Below are positions 7,475 through 15,302 of a stretch of 23,114 nucleotides of DNA, piece by piece. The translations under genes and the position numbers were made by a program. The stretch comes from Pseudomonadota bacterium (GTDB lineage: Bacteria > Pseudomonadota > Alphaproteobacteria > Rhizobiales > Xanthobacteraceae). The stretch is taken from contig JAEZMT010000466.1 in NCBI GenBank assembly GCA_023442085.1, positions 1-23,114 of the forward strand. The letters run 5' to 3'. The notes under the pieces are model-generated. The model worked only from the letters and a program-made list of their open reading frames with translations. It was not told the origin of the DNA and did no database searches. The stretch's first letter is position 1. Each line of letters opens with the position of its first letter.

Positions 7475-8883
7475 GACAGGCGCGTGCGCTCGCCCCAGGC
7501 GAGCTTCTTGCGATAAAGGGTCGAAGGGCTGAGATCGAGGGCCGCCGCGGCAAGCGAGATGTTGCCGTCGAACGCGGCGATGGCCGCCTCGATCGCCCGC
7601 CGCTCGACCACCGACAGGGGCTCGACCCGGCCCTGCCAGGCGAAGCTGTCCGACCAGCCCTGAATGAGCACCTCGGGGGGGCGCGCGGCGCCCGGCGCCT
7701 CGGGTGCCTCCGGCTCGGCCAGAAGGCCCGGCAGAATGGTGCCACCCTCGCTCAGCACGACCACCCGGCGCATGAGGTTCTGCAGTTCGCGCACATTTCC
7801 GGGGAAACGGCGGGCGCGCAGCGCCTCCACCACCTCGGGCGTGAAGCGCGGCATGGGGCGGCCTTCCTCGCCGGCGAAGCGGGCCAGGAAGGTTTCGGCC
7901 AGGAGGAGCACGTCGTCGCCCCGCGCCCGCAGCGGCGGCAGCGCCAGCGGCAGCACGGCGAGGCGATAATAGAGATCTTCCCTCAGGCGTCCCGCGCGCA
8001 CTTCTTCCAGAGGGTCGCGGCTGGTGGCGCACACGAGGCGCACATCCGCTTCCCGCTCGGTCACCTCGCCCACCGGGCTGAAGCGGCCGGTCTCCACGAA
8101 ATGCATCAGCCGGGCCTGGCAGGCCAGGTCCATCTGCGTGATCTCGTCGAGGTGCAGCGTGCCGCTCTGGGCGCGGTCCATGGCGCCGGCATCCTCGCGG
8201 CCGAACAAAGCGATTTCCATCAGCTCGGGAGGAATGACGGCGCAGTTGAGCGCGACGAACGGCGCGTCGCGGCGGGACGAGGCGGCATGGACCGCCGCCG
8301 CCACCAGATCCTTGCCTGTGCCGCTCTCGCCGGTCACGAACACCGCCGCGCGCGAGGCGGCGAGGCGCTCGATCTGCGCATAGACCGCCTGCATGGGCGC
8401 CGAACGACCGTAGAGACCGCAGAAATCTCCGCCCCGCGGCAGGGGACGCGCCGCGCGCCGGCGACGTTCGGCCCGGCGGGCTGGCGTCGCGGCCAGGAGG
8501 CGATCCATCACTTCCTCGACCACGAGCGGCTTCTGGACCACATCGTCGGCCCCCGCCCGCATGGCGGCCACCGCTCCGCTCACCGAGCTTTCCCCCAGCG
8601 CCACCACGAGCGTGCCGACGAAGCCGCTGGCGCGTATCCGGCGCACCGCATCTTCCGGCTCGCCGGAGCCGACGAGGGCGGAGGTGCAACGGGGGAGAAG
8701 CGGCAGAGCTGCGGCAATGTCGGCAGCCTCGATCATGTCGAGGGAATCGCGGCGGGCGAGTGCGGCCCGCACGATGGCGCGCACGGCGGGATCAGGATCG
8801 CAGATCAGCAGGCGGGCAGGGCCGCTGGAGCGTCGCGCAAGGGAAAACTGAGACATGGATTGCGGATCGCGGGAAACGGACAT
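7471..8883 (-). CDS. NtrC-family regulator lacking GAFTGA and with a degenerate receiver domain
   Basis: This 470-aa DNA-binding regulator has three domains. Residues about 23-133 resemble a CheY-like receiver (ARLLICDPDPAVRAIV), with acidic residues D29/D31 and the conserved KP at 118-119. The strand that should carry the phospho-acceptor Asp reads SALVGSGEPED, with no Asp at the expected spot. Residues about 155-390 are an AAA+ domain with Walker A GESGTGKD (185-192), Walker B GTLHLDEI (241-248) and an arginine-finger region REDLYYRL. Between LFG (226-228) and GTL (241) only 12 residues remain, where canonical sigma-54 activators have about 22 including GAFTGA. Residues about 425-468 are a Fis-type helix-turn-helix (NISLAAAALDLSPSTLYRK). 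It probably acts independently of sigma-54, as do R. capsulatus NtrC or TyrR. ATG 8883 is chosen; ATG 8856 is also possible. Confidence 0.88.
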   Translation of the reverse strand: MSVSRDPQSMSQFSLARRSSGPARLLICDPDPAVRAIVRAALARRDSLDMIEAADIAAALPLLPRCTSALVGSGEPEDAVRRIRASGFVGTLVVALGESSVSGAVAAMRAGADDVVQKPLVVEEVMDRLLAATPARRAERRRRAARPLPRGGDFCGLYGRSAPMQAVYAQIERLAASRAAVFVTGESGTGKDLVAAAVHAASSRRDAPFVALNCAVIPPELMEIALFGREDAGAMDRAQSGTLHLDEITQMDLACQARLMHFVETGRFSPVGEVTEREADVRLVCATSRDPLEEVRAGRLREDLYYRLAVLPLALPPLRARGDDVLLLAETFLARFAGEEGRPMPRFTPEVVEALRARRFPGNVRELQNLMRRVVVLSEGGTILPGLLAEPEAPEAPGAARPPEVLIQGWSDSFAWQGRVEPLSVVERRAIEAAIAAFDGNISLAAAALDLSPSTLYRKKLAWGERTRLS

Positions 8884-8986
8884 CGCCGGGAGTAAACCGC
8901 GACAGGGTAAAGGAAGCCTTGTCGTGGGCGCAACCCGTTCACGCGGGGCCGAAGCTACTCCTCGCCCCGAACTCCCTGCCCTTGCG

Positions 8987-10858
8987 TCATCCCCTCGGCG
9001 GCTTGACCACTCTCGCCTCGACCGAGAGACCCGCGCTTTCAAGCGCGTCGAGCGCGCGGGTCGCATGGTCCTTGGAGGGCAACAGGCGCGTAACCAGCCG
9101 GCGCACGCCATCGGCGCCATCGGACGCCTGATGAACCATCAGATTGACCACCTCCCGCTCCTCGCTGTGCCGGCCGAGAGCGTGGAGGCTGAGGGCGAGC
9201 GCGACCCGGTTCTCCACTGTCGGATGGAGGGTCAGCTGGGGCAGCATGGCCTGGGCCGCGATCAGGTCACCGCGCAGGAAGGCCGCGAGCGCGAGATAGG
9301 AATCCCGGAAGGGGGTCGCGACCGCGCCCTGGCGGCGGGCGTTGGCCAGCAGCGCCTCGCCCTCGGCGATGCGTCCGGCGCCGATGAAGACCACGCCCAC
9401 CGTCGCCGCCACGTCGAAATCCAGCGGGTTGAGGCGCAGGGCGCGCTCGGCGGTGGCCACGGCCTCGTCGGGCTCTCCTGCGAACAACTGGACCAGAGCC
9501 AGCGCGCGGGCGGCGTAGGCACTGGCGGGCGCCAGCTCCACGGCCCGCTCGGCCTCGTCCAGCATCACTTCCAGCTCCGCCTCAGACGGGGCGGGCGTGT
9601 CGTCGTGGAGGGTGCGCTGCAGCTGGGTTTCGGCACGCACGGCATGGCCGAGGGCGAAGGCGGGATCCCGGCGGGTAAGTTCCGCGAGGCACTCGTCCAC
9701 GTTGATGCCGCGGGTTTCCTGCCGGGTCTCGGCCTTCATCTCCGGCCGGGTCTCCTGGCTGTCGCTGCGGCGCTGGGCGGCAGCGGCGGCGACACAGCCA
9801 TAGCCTGAGGCGGGAGCACGGGCGAGCGCCTGGGCCCGGGCGCGGACCTGCACCACGCCATAGCCTTCCATAACTGCGACAGCGACGTCGTGGATGACCC
9901 GCTGCTCGCTCTCCGCCAGCTTTCCGGCGCCGGCCAGACCATCCATTACGGTGGACCAGACGATAGAGCCGTCACAGCGGTCGGTCAGCCGCACGGCGAG
10001 TGAGAAAGTGCCATCCGGCCGCCCCTCGGCGAGGCCTGCGAGGGAGAAGACCGAGCGTGGCACGGCCGCCGAGCAGGCTTCCGCGACGGTGCCCGAGTGA
10101 ATATCGGCACCTGCCGCGCGGACCTGGGCAAAATCAAACCGGGCGAACGCGTCGCGCATGCGCTCCTCGATGGCCCGCAGCTCGGTCGTGTTCGGCGCGC
10201 CGTCACCCGCCGCCTCGAAGGTGCGAACCTCGACCAGCGGCAGGCGAATCCGATCCGCCGTCGCGGCGGCCGAGACCGAATCCTGCGGCGCCTTGCCTTC
10301 CAGGCCCCAAAGGGAGAGCCCCACACCCGCGGTCACGACCAGCGCGAGCCCTGCTGCGAGGGCCGAAAGCAGCCGGCGCGACCGGACGGCCTGCGGCGGC
10401 GCATCGCCGGGGGGCGGATCAGCCACATCCTGATCGGCCGGCGCAGCATCCTCCACCCCACGGGTGTGGAACTGGGGCACGTAGCCCCCCTTGGGCACAT
10501 CGATGATGACAGGATCATCGACGCCGATTGTCGTATAATACCTCTCGAGCGCCCTTCGCAGCCGGGTGGCCTCCACCCTGACGATGGGATCGGACTGGGG
10601 ATCGAAGGACGGCGGCCGACCCAGCGCCTCCACCGCGATGGTGTAGCCCTTCAGCGCGTCCGCCCGGCCATCCAGGGTCGATTCGACGACGAATTTCAGA
10701 AACGCCGCGAGCCGCGGAGAGGCGGCGAAATCGGGCGAGGCGAGCACGCGATCGAGCGCCGCACGCACGCCGGCAGAGGCATCGACCATCTCGGTCACGC
10801 CTTCGGAGACGGCCTCAACCGCGCCCTGTTCGCCTGCATCTGCAGCACTGCCCACCAA
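8987..10858 (-). CDS. Membrane-anchored TPR protein with N-terminal conserved domain
   Basis: The 623-aa protein has no assigned function. Residues about 27-130 form a cytoplasmic module, with FAASPRLAAFLKFVVESTL, LKGYTIAVEALGR, SFDPQSDPIVRVEATRLRR and IDVPKGGYVPQF. This module recurs, to my knowledge, at the N-terminus of rhizobial TPR or cyclase-like proteins and may bind DNA or a ligand. A single transmembrane helix lies at about 162-184, followed by a domain with two cysteine-containing segments (about 200-335). TPR-like helices follow at about 390-590. Residues 363-386 are a very hydrophilic insert with QETR/AETR repeats. The frame begins with TTG (10858) then GTG (10855), with AGGA 7 nt before the TTG; an ATG at 10789 is an alternative. 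It lies 103 bp upstream of the regulator gene, same strand, so the two may form a signalling pair. Confidence 0.75.
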   Translation of the reverse strand: MVGSAADAGEQGAVEAVSEGVTEMVDASAGVRAALDRVLASPDFAASPRLAAFLKFVVESTLDGRADALKGYTIAVEALGRPPSFDPQSDPIVRVEATRLRRALERYYTTIGVDDPVIIDVPKGGYVPQFHTRGVEDAAPADQDVADPPPGDAPPQAVRSRRLLSALAAGLALVVTAGVGLSLWGLEGKAPQDSVSAAATADRIRLPLVEVRTFEAAGDGAPNTTELRAIEERMRDAFARFDFAQVRAAGADIHSGTVAEACSAAVPRSVFSLAGLAEGRPDGTFSLAVRLTDRCDGSIVWSTVMDGLAGAGKLAESEQRVIHDVAVAVMEGYGVVQVRARAQALARAPASGYGCVAAAAAQRRSDSQETRPEMKAETRQETRGINVDECLAELTRRDPAFALGHAVRAETQLQRTLHDDTPAPSEAELEVMLDEAERAVELAPASAYAARALALVQLFAGEPDEAVATAERALRLNPLDFDVAATVGVVFIGAGRIAEGEALLANARRQGAVATPFRDSYLALAAFLRGDLIAAQAMLPQLTLHPTVENRVALALSLHALGRHSEEREVVNLMVHQASDGADGVRRLVTRLLPSKDHATRALDALESAGLSVEARVVKPPRG

Positions 10859-11148
10859 AATACCGTCCTAACCTACGGTCATGACCTTTGTCCGTCAGAA
10901 CCCTTGCACAAGCAAGAGGGCGGGATGATGGTCACGGCCTCCCTGCGTCAAGCCGCCACCGGCCAGTTTCCACCGGCGGTACGGGCTGCTAGCGTTGCAG
11001 CGACGCGACCGCATGCGAGGCCGCCGGGCGGCTCCAGGCCGCAGGCGCGAGACTCGCGCCGCACCGGCCGGAGCGTTGCAAAAAATCGGCGCCACAGGCT
11101 GGCGCCCAAACATGGCGCGCGATGCACCGCGCGCGGGAGAGGACCATC
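10859..11148. promoter_or_regulatory. Divergent intergenic region, TPR gene / aminotransferase
   Basis: These 290 bp contain no convincing gene. Near the TPR gene start are two overlapping inverted repeats: ACCGT-N8-ACGGT (10862-10879) and the perfect 10-mer GGTCATGACC (10877-10886), well placed for an operator over the leftward promoter. Close to the aminotransferase, GGCGCC occurs twice around an ACAGGCT spacer (near 11090-11108). I find no convincing -35/-10 or -24/-12 promoter. Confidence 0.35.
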
Positions 11149-12504
11149 ATGGCTCTGGACGATCTGGTGACCGACGGCATGCGCGCGGACAGTGTTCCGA
11201 ACGACCTCGAAGCCTTCTGGATGCCGTTTACCTCGAACCGCTCCTTCAAGAAGCGGCCCCGGCTCGTGTCCCGCGCCAAGGACATGCACTATTACACGCC
11301 GGAGGGTCGCCCCATCCTCGATGGCTGCGCCGGCCTATGGTGCGTTAACCCCGGCCACAACCGGGAGCCCATCGTCGAAGCCATCCGCGCCGGTGCCGCC
11401 GAGATGGATTTCGGCCCCACCTTTCAATACGGCCATCCGAACGCTTTCCGCCTCGCCACCAAGATCGCCGATCTCGCACCCGGCGATCTCGACCATGTGT
11501 TCTTCTGTAACTCTGGCTCCGAGGCGGTGGACACCGCGTTGAAGATCGCTCTTGCCTACCAGCAGACCATCGGCCAGGGCACCCGCACGCGCCTCATCGG
11601 CCGCGAGCGCGGCTATCACGGCGTCGGCTTCGGCGGCATCTCGGTGGGTGGCATGGTCGCCAACCGCCGCACCTTCGGCACCATGCTGGCCGGCGTCGAC
11701 CACCTGCGCACCACCTATGACCGCGAGAACCAGGCCTTTTCCAAGGGCGAGCCGGACTATGGCGCGCACTTCGCCGACGAGCTGGAGCGCATCGTCGGGC
11801 TCCACGACGCCTCGACCATCGCCGCCGTCATCGTCGAGCCCATGGGCGGCTCAACCGGTGTGCTGCCGCCGCCGAAGGGCTATCTCAAGCGGCTGCGCGA
11901 GATCTGCGACAAGTACGGCATCCTGCTCATCTTCGACGAGGTGATCACCGGTTACGGCCGCCTCGGCTACGCCTTCGCCGCCGAGCGTTACGGCGTGATC
12001 CCGGACATGATCTGCTTCGCCAAGGGCATCACGGCCGGCGCGGTGCCGATGGGCGGTGTCATCGCCCGCAAGCATATCCACGATGCCTTCATGAAGGGGC
12101 CGGAGCACATGGTGGAGCTGTTCCACGGCTACACCTATTCCGCCCATCCGCTGGCCTGCGCCGCCGGCCTCGCGACGCTCGACCTCTATGCCCAGGAAAA
12201 CACCTTCACCCATGCGCTGGCGCTGGAGCCCTTCTTTGCCGATGCGGTCATGTCACTGAAGGATAAGCCTGGCGTGCTCGACATCCGCACCGTGGGCATC
12301 ACCGGCGCGGTGGACCTCGCCCCACGCGCCGGCACGCCTGGCCTGCGCGGCTACGAGGCGCTGGAGAAGGCATTCCATGAGGAAAGCCTGATGATGCGCG
12401 TCGCCGGCGACACGCTGGTCATCACGCCGCCGCTCATCATATCCAAGGATCAGGTGGGCGAACTGGTGGAGAAGCTCGGGCGGGTCATCGAGAAGACCGT
12501 CTGA
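11149..12504 (+). CDS. Class III omega-amino acid:pyruvate aminotransferase
   Basis: This PLP enzyme of 451 aa most closely resembles beta-alanine (omega-amino acid):pyruvate transaminases, which move an amino group from beta-alanine, taurine-like or other terminal amines to pyruvate. Signatures are WMPFTSNRSFKKRPRL, LDGCAGLWCVNPGHN, NSGSEAVDTALKIA (phosphate-binding), the aspartate in LLIFDEVITGYGRLG, and the Schiff-base Lys 292 in CFAKGITAGAVPMGGV. A late arginine in SLMMRVAGDTL fits the carboxylate switch. Start ATG 11149 is well supported by GGGAGAGGA upstream; the frame extends to 11122 without an equal ribosome site. It stands alone, divergent from the TPR gene and followed by a strong hairpin. 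Exact substrate is not determinable. Confidence 0.92.
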   Translation: MALDDLVTDGMRADSVPNDLEAFWMPFTSNRSFKKRPRLVSRAKDMHYYTPEGRPILDGCAGLWCVNPGHNREPIVEAIRAGAAEMDFGPTFQYGHPNAFRLATKIADLAPGDLDHVFFCNSGSEAVDTALKIALAYQQTIGQGTRTRLIGRERGYHGVGFGGISVGGMVANRRTFGTMLAGVDHLRTTYDRENQAFSKGEPDYGAHFADELERIVGLHDASTIAAVIVEPMGGSTGVLPPPKGYLKRLREICDKYGILLIFDEVITGYGRLGYAFAAERYGVIPDMICFAKGITAGAVPMGGVIARKHIHDAFMKGPEHMVELFHGYTYSAHPLACAAGLATLDLYAQENTFTHALALEPFFADAVMSLKDKPGVLDIRTVGITGAVDLAPRAGTPGLRGYEALEKAFHEESLMMRVAGDTLVITPPLIISKDQVGELVEKLGRVIEKTV

Positions 12505-12512
12505 ACACGAAA

Positions 12513-12547
12513 TCGATCGTCCGGCCCCGCGGGCGGCGGACGATCGA
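12513..12547 (+). terminator. Perfect 11-bp hairpin after the aminotransferase gene
   Basis: TCGATCGTCCG (12513-12523) and CGGACGATCGA (12537-12547) pair perfectly around a 13-nt GC-rich loop, starting 8 nt after the stop at 12504. No U-tract follows, so it may be a stabiliser or rho-assisted terminator rather than a classic intrinsic one. Confidence 0.5.
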
Positions 12548-12741
12548 ACAGCGGACGCACCCTGGCCGCCGGTCCGCAGCGGGGTGCGGCCGACGGCCAG
12601 GTCGTGCGAGCCGCGAGCAGGGGCGTCAAGCTCGCGAGCCGCACGTTCGCAGTCTCATGAGAAAACGATTGTAAAAACGGCGCGCCCTAGGCGGCGGGGC
12701 GACCGGCTCGCGCTTGGCGGAGCGGCGCAGCCGCTATGGCG
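12548..12741. other. Non-coding stretch before the DUF3309 gene
   Basis: I see no gene in this 194-bp stretch. Its notable element is the hairpin AGCGGC-GCA-GCCGCT (12721-12735), 6 nt beyond the stop of the leftward DUF3309 gene, a candidate 3'-end structure for that mRNA without a T-tract. Confidence 0.35.
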
Positions 12742-12894
12742 CTAGAGCCGCCCTGTGAGCGCAAGCACGATCACGATGATCAGCAGCACACCCACGATGC
12801 CGCCCGGCCCATACCCCCACCCGGAGCTGTAGCCCCACGTCGGCAGCGCTCCGACGAGCAGCAGCACGAGGATGATGATGAGGATCGTGGACAT
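12742..12894 (-). CDS. DUF3309-family small membrane protein
   Basis: This 50-aa peptide is nearly all membrane: a first helix STILIIILVLLLVGALPTW, a glycine/tyrosine turn GYSSGWGYGPGG, and a second helix IVGVLLIIVIVLALTGRL. The LPTWGYS...GWGYGP pattern is the hallmark of DUF3309, a family of tiny proteins widespread in Proteobacteria, of unknown function and often reported as stress-related. The start at ATG 12894 is decided by a near-perfect GGGAGG 6 nt upstream; longer in-frame starts lack this. It is monocistronic as far as can be seen. Confidence 0.88.
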   Translation of the reverse strand: MSTILIIILVLLLVGALPTWGYSSGWGYGPGGIVGVLLIIVIVLALTGRL

Positions 12895-13026
12895 CAGCGG
12901 CCTCCCAGTCAGTCCGACGGAGCCACGCTCCGCCTTGCGTTTCTGGTAACGCGCGCGAGGCCTTGCAGTTCCTTGGCTTGTGGCGACTGTCCATCGAAGC
13001 TGCCGTCCCGCTGATGCCTGGAGCGG

Positions 13027-13074
13027 GAGCGCGATTCTCCGAGCGGATTGAATCAATTCGTTCGGATCGCGCTC
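13027..13074. repeat. Palindromic intergenic element overlapping the aminopeptidase stop
   Basis: Outer arms GAGCGCGAT (13027-13035) and ATCGCGCTC (13066-13074) pair over 9 bp. CCGA (13039-13042) pairs with TCGG (13062-13065), and the centre holds ATTGA-A-TCAAT (13047-13057). A further 12-bp palindrome, CGCTCTAGAGCG (13070-13081), abuts it and contains the TAG stop of the Xaa-Pro aminopeptidase. The architecture is like the dispersed REP-style elements of alphaproteobacteria. No second copy exists in this window, so repeat status is inferred. Confidence 0.5.
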
Positions 13075-14978
13075 TAGAGCGGTGCCGTCGCAGACGCGAG
13101 CCAGTCCACGGTGCCCGCATCGACCAGCGGCGCGAGTGTGGCGCGGACCTCGGCGTGATAGGCATCGACCTGCGCCCGCTCGGTGCCGGTGAGGAGATCA
13201 AGGTCAATCAGGCGCCGGTCGTAGGGCACGAGGGTGAGGGTCGCGAATCCGAAGCACGGCTTCTCCCCGGCTTCCACCGGACGATCCTCCACCAGGATCA
13301 GGTTCTCGATGCGGATGCCGTAGGCGCCTGTGCGATAGAAGCCCGGCTCGTTGGAGAGGATCATTCCTGCGGCCAGCGGCAGATGGCCGAGCTGCGAGAT
13401 GCGCGCCGGGCCCTCATGCACGGAGAGCCCCGCGCCGACGCCATGGCCGGTGCCGTGGTCGAAATCGAGCCCCGCCTCCCACAGGAACTGCCGCGCCAGC
13501 GGATCCAGCTGGGCGCCCGTGATGCCCTTGGGAAACACTGCGCGGGTGAGAGCCAGATGGCCCTTCAGCACCAGCGTGTAGTGGCGGCGCATGTCCCGGG
13601 TCGGCGTCCCGACGGCAAGGGTGCGCGTGATGTCCGTCGTGCCGTCCGGATACTGCGCGCCGGAATCGAGCAGGAACAGCTCGCCCGGATGGATCGCCCG
13701 GTTGGTCTTGCGCGTGACCCGATAATGCACGATGGCGCCGTTCTCCCCCGCCCCCGCGATGGTGGGGAAGGAGATGTCGGTCAGGCAGCCGGTGGCGCGG
13801 CGGAAGGTCTCCAGCGCCTCCACCGCGTCGATCTCGGTAAGCGTGCCGGCCGGCGCCTCCCGGTCGAACCAGGCGAGGAAGCGGGCCAGCGCCGCGCCGT
13901 CCCGCACATGGGCTGCGCGCATCCCCGCGATCTCGGCCGGGTTCTTCGACGCCTTGATAAGAGAGATGGGGTCTGCGCCCTTGTCGGCGACGCCGCCCGC
14001 GGTCTCGATGAGGTTCGCGAGACGCACCGGCGCTGTGGCCTGATCCACACGGATGCGCCGGGCCTTCCCGGCGTTGCCCTCTCCCTTGGCGAAAGCGGTG
14101 AGCACGCGGTCGAGGTCGCCGACGCCGTGCAGGCGAGCGTGACCGGCGAGGGCGGCCCGCACCTCGTGGGAGAGCTTCAGCGCATCGAGGAACAGGTCAG
14201 GCAGTCCCTCGCGCGGCACGATGCACCAGGCGAGCGGCAGCGGCGTGTGGGCCACGTCAGCACCGCGCATGTTGAAGAGCCACGCCGCGCCGTGGGGGTC
14301 CGAGACGAGCAGTCCATCGAGCTTCTCCTCGGCGAGCTTCTCCTGCACCTGCCGGAGCTTGCTGGCGGTGTCCTCACCCGCGACGGACAGGTCCAGCAGG
14401 CGCACCGGTGCGCGAGGGGGCGCGGGACGGTCGGGCCAGATGGGGTCGAAGGGATCGGCCTCCAGCGGCGCGAGGATGCCCCCGGCCGCCGCCACCGCCT
14501 TCACCAGCCGTTCGCGACCGTCGATGGTCGTGCGCCACGGATCAAACCCCAGGCGGGCACCGCGGGGGAGATGCGCTTCGATCCACTTGTCCGGCCGCGT
14601 GTTGGAAAGCGGCACCACGGTGAAGGCCGCTTCGTCCACCTGCGCGGGGGCCTGGAGCGTGTAGCGTCCGTCCACGAAGAGCGCCGCCTCCGTGGGCAGC
14701 ACCACGCAGGTGCCGGCGGAGCCGGTGAAGCCGGTGAGGTAGGCGAGGCGCTCCTCGCAGGCCGGCACATATTCGTTCTGGTGCGCGTCGGCGCGCGGGA
14801 TCACATAGCCGTCGAAGCCGAGGCGGGCGAGCTCCGCCCGGAGCGCCGCCAGCCGCGCCGGCCCCTCCGCGCCATCGGCCAGGTCCTCGAAGGTCTGGAA
14901 ATGCGCCTTGAACGGGGGATGGCCGTGGGAGGCGGGATGAATGGGCGAAGAGGACGAAGGAGACGAAGAGGACGTCAT
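13074..14978 (-). CDS. Xaa-Pro aminopeptidase (M24B family)
   Basis: This metallopeptidase of 634 aa removes the N-terminal residue from peptides with proline second, aiding peptide turnover in the cytoplasm. The length and three-domain layout match the long XPNPEP1-like group rather than the shorter E. coli PepP. Two creatinase-like N-terminal domains (starting RLAALRAELARLGFDGYVIP) precede the pita-bread catalytic domain. Metal ligands are visible: Asp in LFLLDSGAQYPDGTTDITRT, His in GTGHGVGAGLSVHEGP, Glu in NEPGFYRTGAYGIRIENL and the final Glu near EKPCFGFATLTLVP (normally E before T/P). The ATG 14978 is the only Met near the domain start but lacks a clear Shine-Dalgarno; the frame opens up to 15080. 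The N-terminus has a serine-rich run encoded by a 9-bp tandem repeat. Confidence 0.93.
   Translation of the reverse strand: MTSSSSPSSSSPIHPASHGHPPFKAHFQTFEDLADGAEGPARLAALRAELARLGFDGYVIPRADAHQNEYVPACEERLAYLTGFTGSAGTCVVLPTEAALFVDGRYTLQAPAQVDEAAFTVVPLSNTRPDKWIEAHLPRGARLGFDPWRTTIDGRERLVKAVAAAGGILAPLEADPFDPIWPDRPAPPRAPVRLLDLSVAGEDTASKLRQVQEKLAEEKLDGLLVSDPHGAAWLFNMRGADVAHTPLPLAWCIVPREGLPDLFLDALKLSHEVRAALAGHARLHGVGDLDRVLTAFAKGEGNAGKARRIRVDQATAPVRLANLIETAGGVADKGADPISLIKASKNPAEIAGMRAAHVRDGAALARFLAWFDREAPAGTLTEIDAVEALETFRRATGCLTDISFPTIAGAGENGAIVHYRVTRKTNRAIHPGELFLLDSGAQYPDGTTDITRTLAVGTPTRDMRRHYTLVLKGHLALTRAVFPKGITGAQLDPLARQFLWEAGLDFDHGTGHGVGAGLSVHEGPARISQLGHLPLAAGMILSNEPGFYRTGAYGIRIENLILVEDRPVEAGEKPCFGFATLTLVPYDRRLIDLDLLTGTERAQVDAYHAEVRATLAPLVDAGTVDWLASATAPL
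14946..14972. repeat. Three-copy 9-bp tandem repeat in the aminopeptidase N-terminus
   Basis: The units CGAAGAGGA, CGAAGGAGA and CGAAGAGGA are contiguous. Read on the minus strand they encode SSS-SPS-SSS directly after Met-Thr. Copy-number change would be in frame and alter only a flexible tail. Confidence 0.7.
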
Positions 14979-15069
14979 GGGCGGGGCGCCGGGGAAATCG
15001 TTGAAATCCCGCCGACCATAGGAGCCCCGCCGGGCGACGGCAACGCGGTGGGTATTTCGCGAAACGCCC

Positions 15070-15099
15070 TTGATGGGCAACCCCGCATCCGATTATGGT
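15070..15099 (+). promoter_or_regulatory. Probable sigma-70-type promoter of tRNA-Gly
   Basis: TTGATG (15070-15075) is followed by a 17-bp spacer and TTATGG (15093-15098), placing transcription start just before the tRNA at 15110. Both boxes are imperfect but the position is right. Confidence 0.45.
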
Positions 15100-15109
15100 C
15101 GGCGCCATC

Positions 15110-15184
15110 GCGGGCGTAGTTCAGTGGTAGAACGACAGCTTCCCAAGCTGTATGTCGTGGGTTCGATTCCCATCGCCCGCTCCA
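15110..15184 (+). tRNA. tRNA-Gly (anticodon CCC)
   Basis: The cloverleaf folds cleanly. Acceptor arms are GCGGGCG (15110-15116) and CGCCCGC (15174-15180), the D-arm includes GTTCAGTGGTAGAAC, and the anticodon stem ACAGC/GCTGT encloses loop TTCCCAA. The T-arm is GTGGG-TTCGATT-CCCAT. Discriminator T and an encoded CCA end the gene at 15184. Anticodon CCC reads GGG glycine codons, common in this GC-rich DNA. The gene is monocistronic. No integrase or repeated 3' tRNA end is seen nearby, so there is no sign of its use as an attachment site. Confidence 0.96.
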
Positions 15185-15302
15185 GTTTCCCTCATCTCCC
15201 AGATCGGTCCGGATGCGGCCAGGCGGTCCGCGCGCCGGCGCGCTCGATGCCGTCGCATGGGGGCGCAGCTTCGCGAGATCGCAAGCGCCCTGCCCCTCCC
15301 CG

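Noticed and set aside
10859..11148. Sigma-54 (-24/-12) promoter upstream of the transaminase, suggested by the nearby NtrC-family gene
   Set aside because: No GG-N10-GC pair with adequate flanking match was found, and the regulator itself lacks GAFTGA.
12963..15119. 718-codon plus-strand open frame opposite the aminopeptidase
   Set aside because: The opposite strand encodes a complete M24B peptidase with all metal ligands; the plus-strand translation has no family motif and runs into the tRNA promoter.
15110..15184. tRNA-Gly as a possible integration site for a genomic island
   Set aside because: No integrase, transposase, direct repeat of the tRNA 3' end or composition shift is seen on either side.
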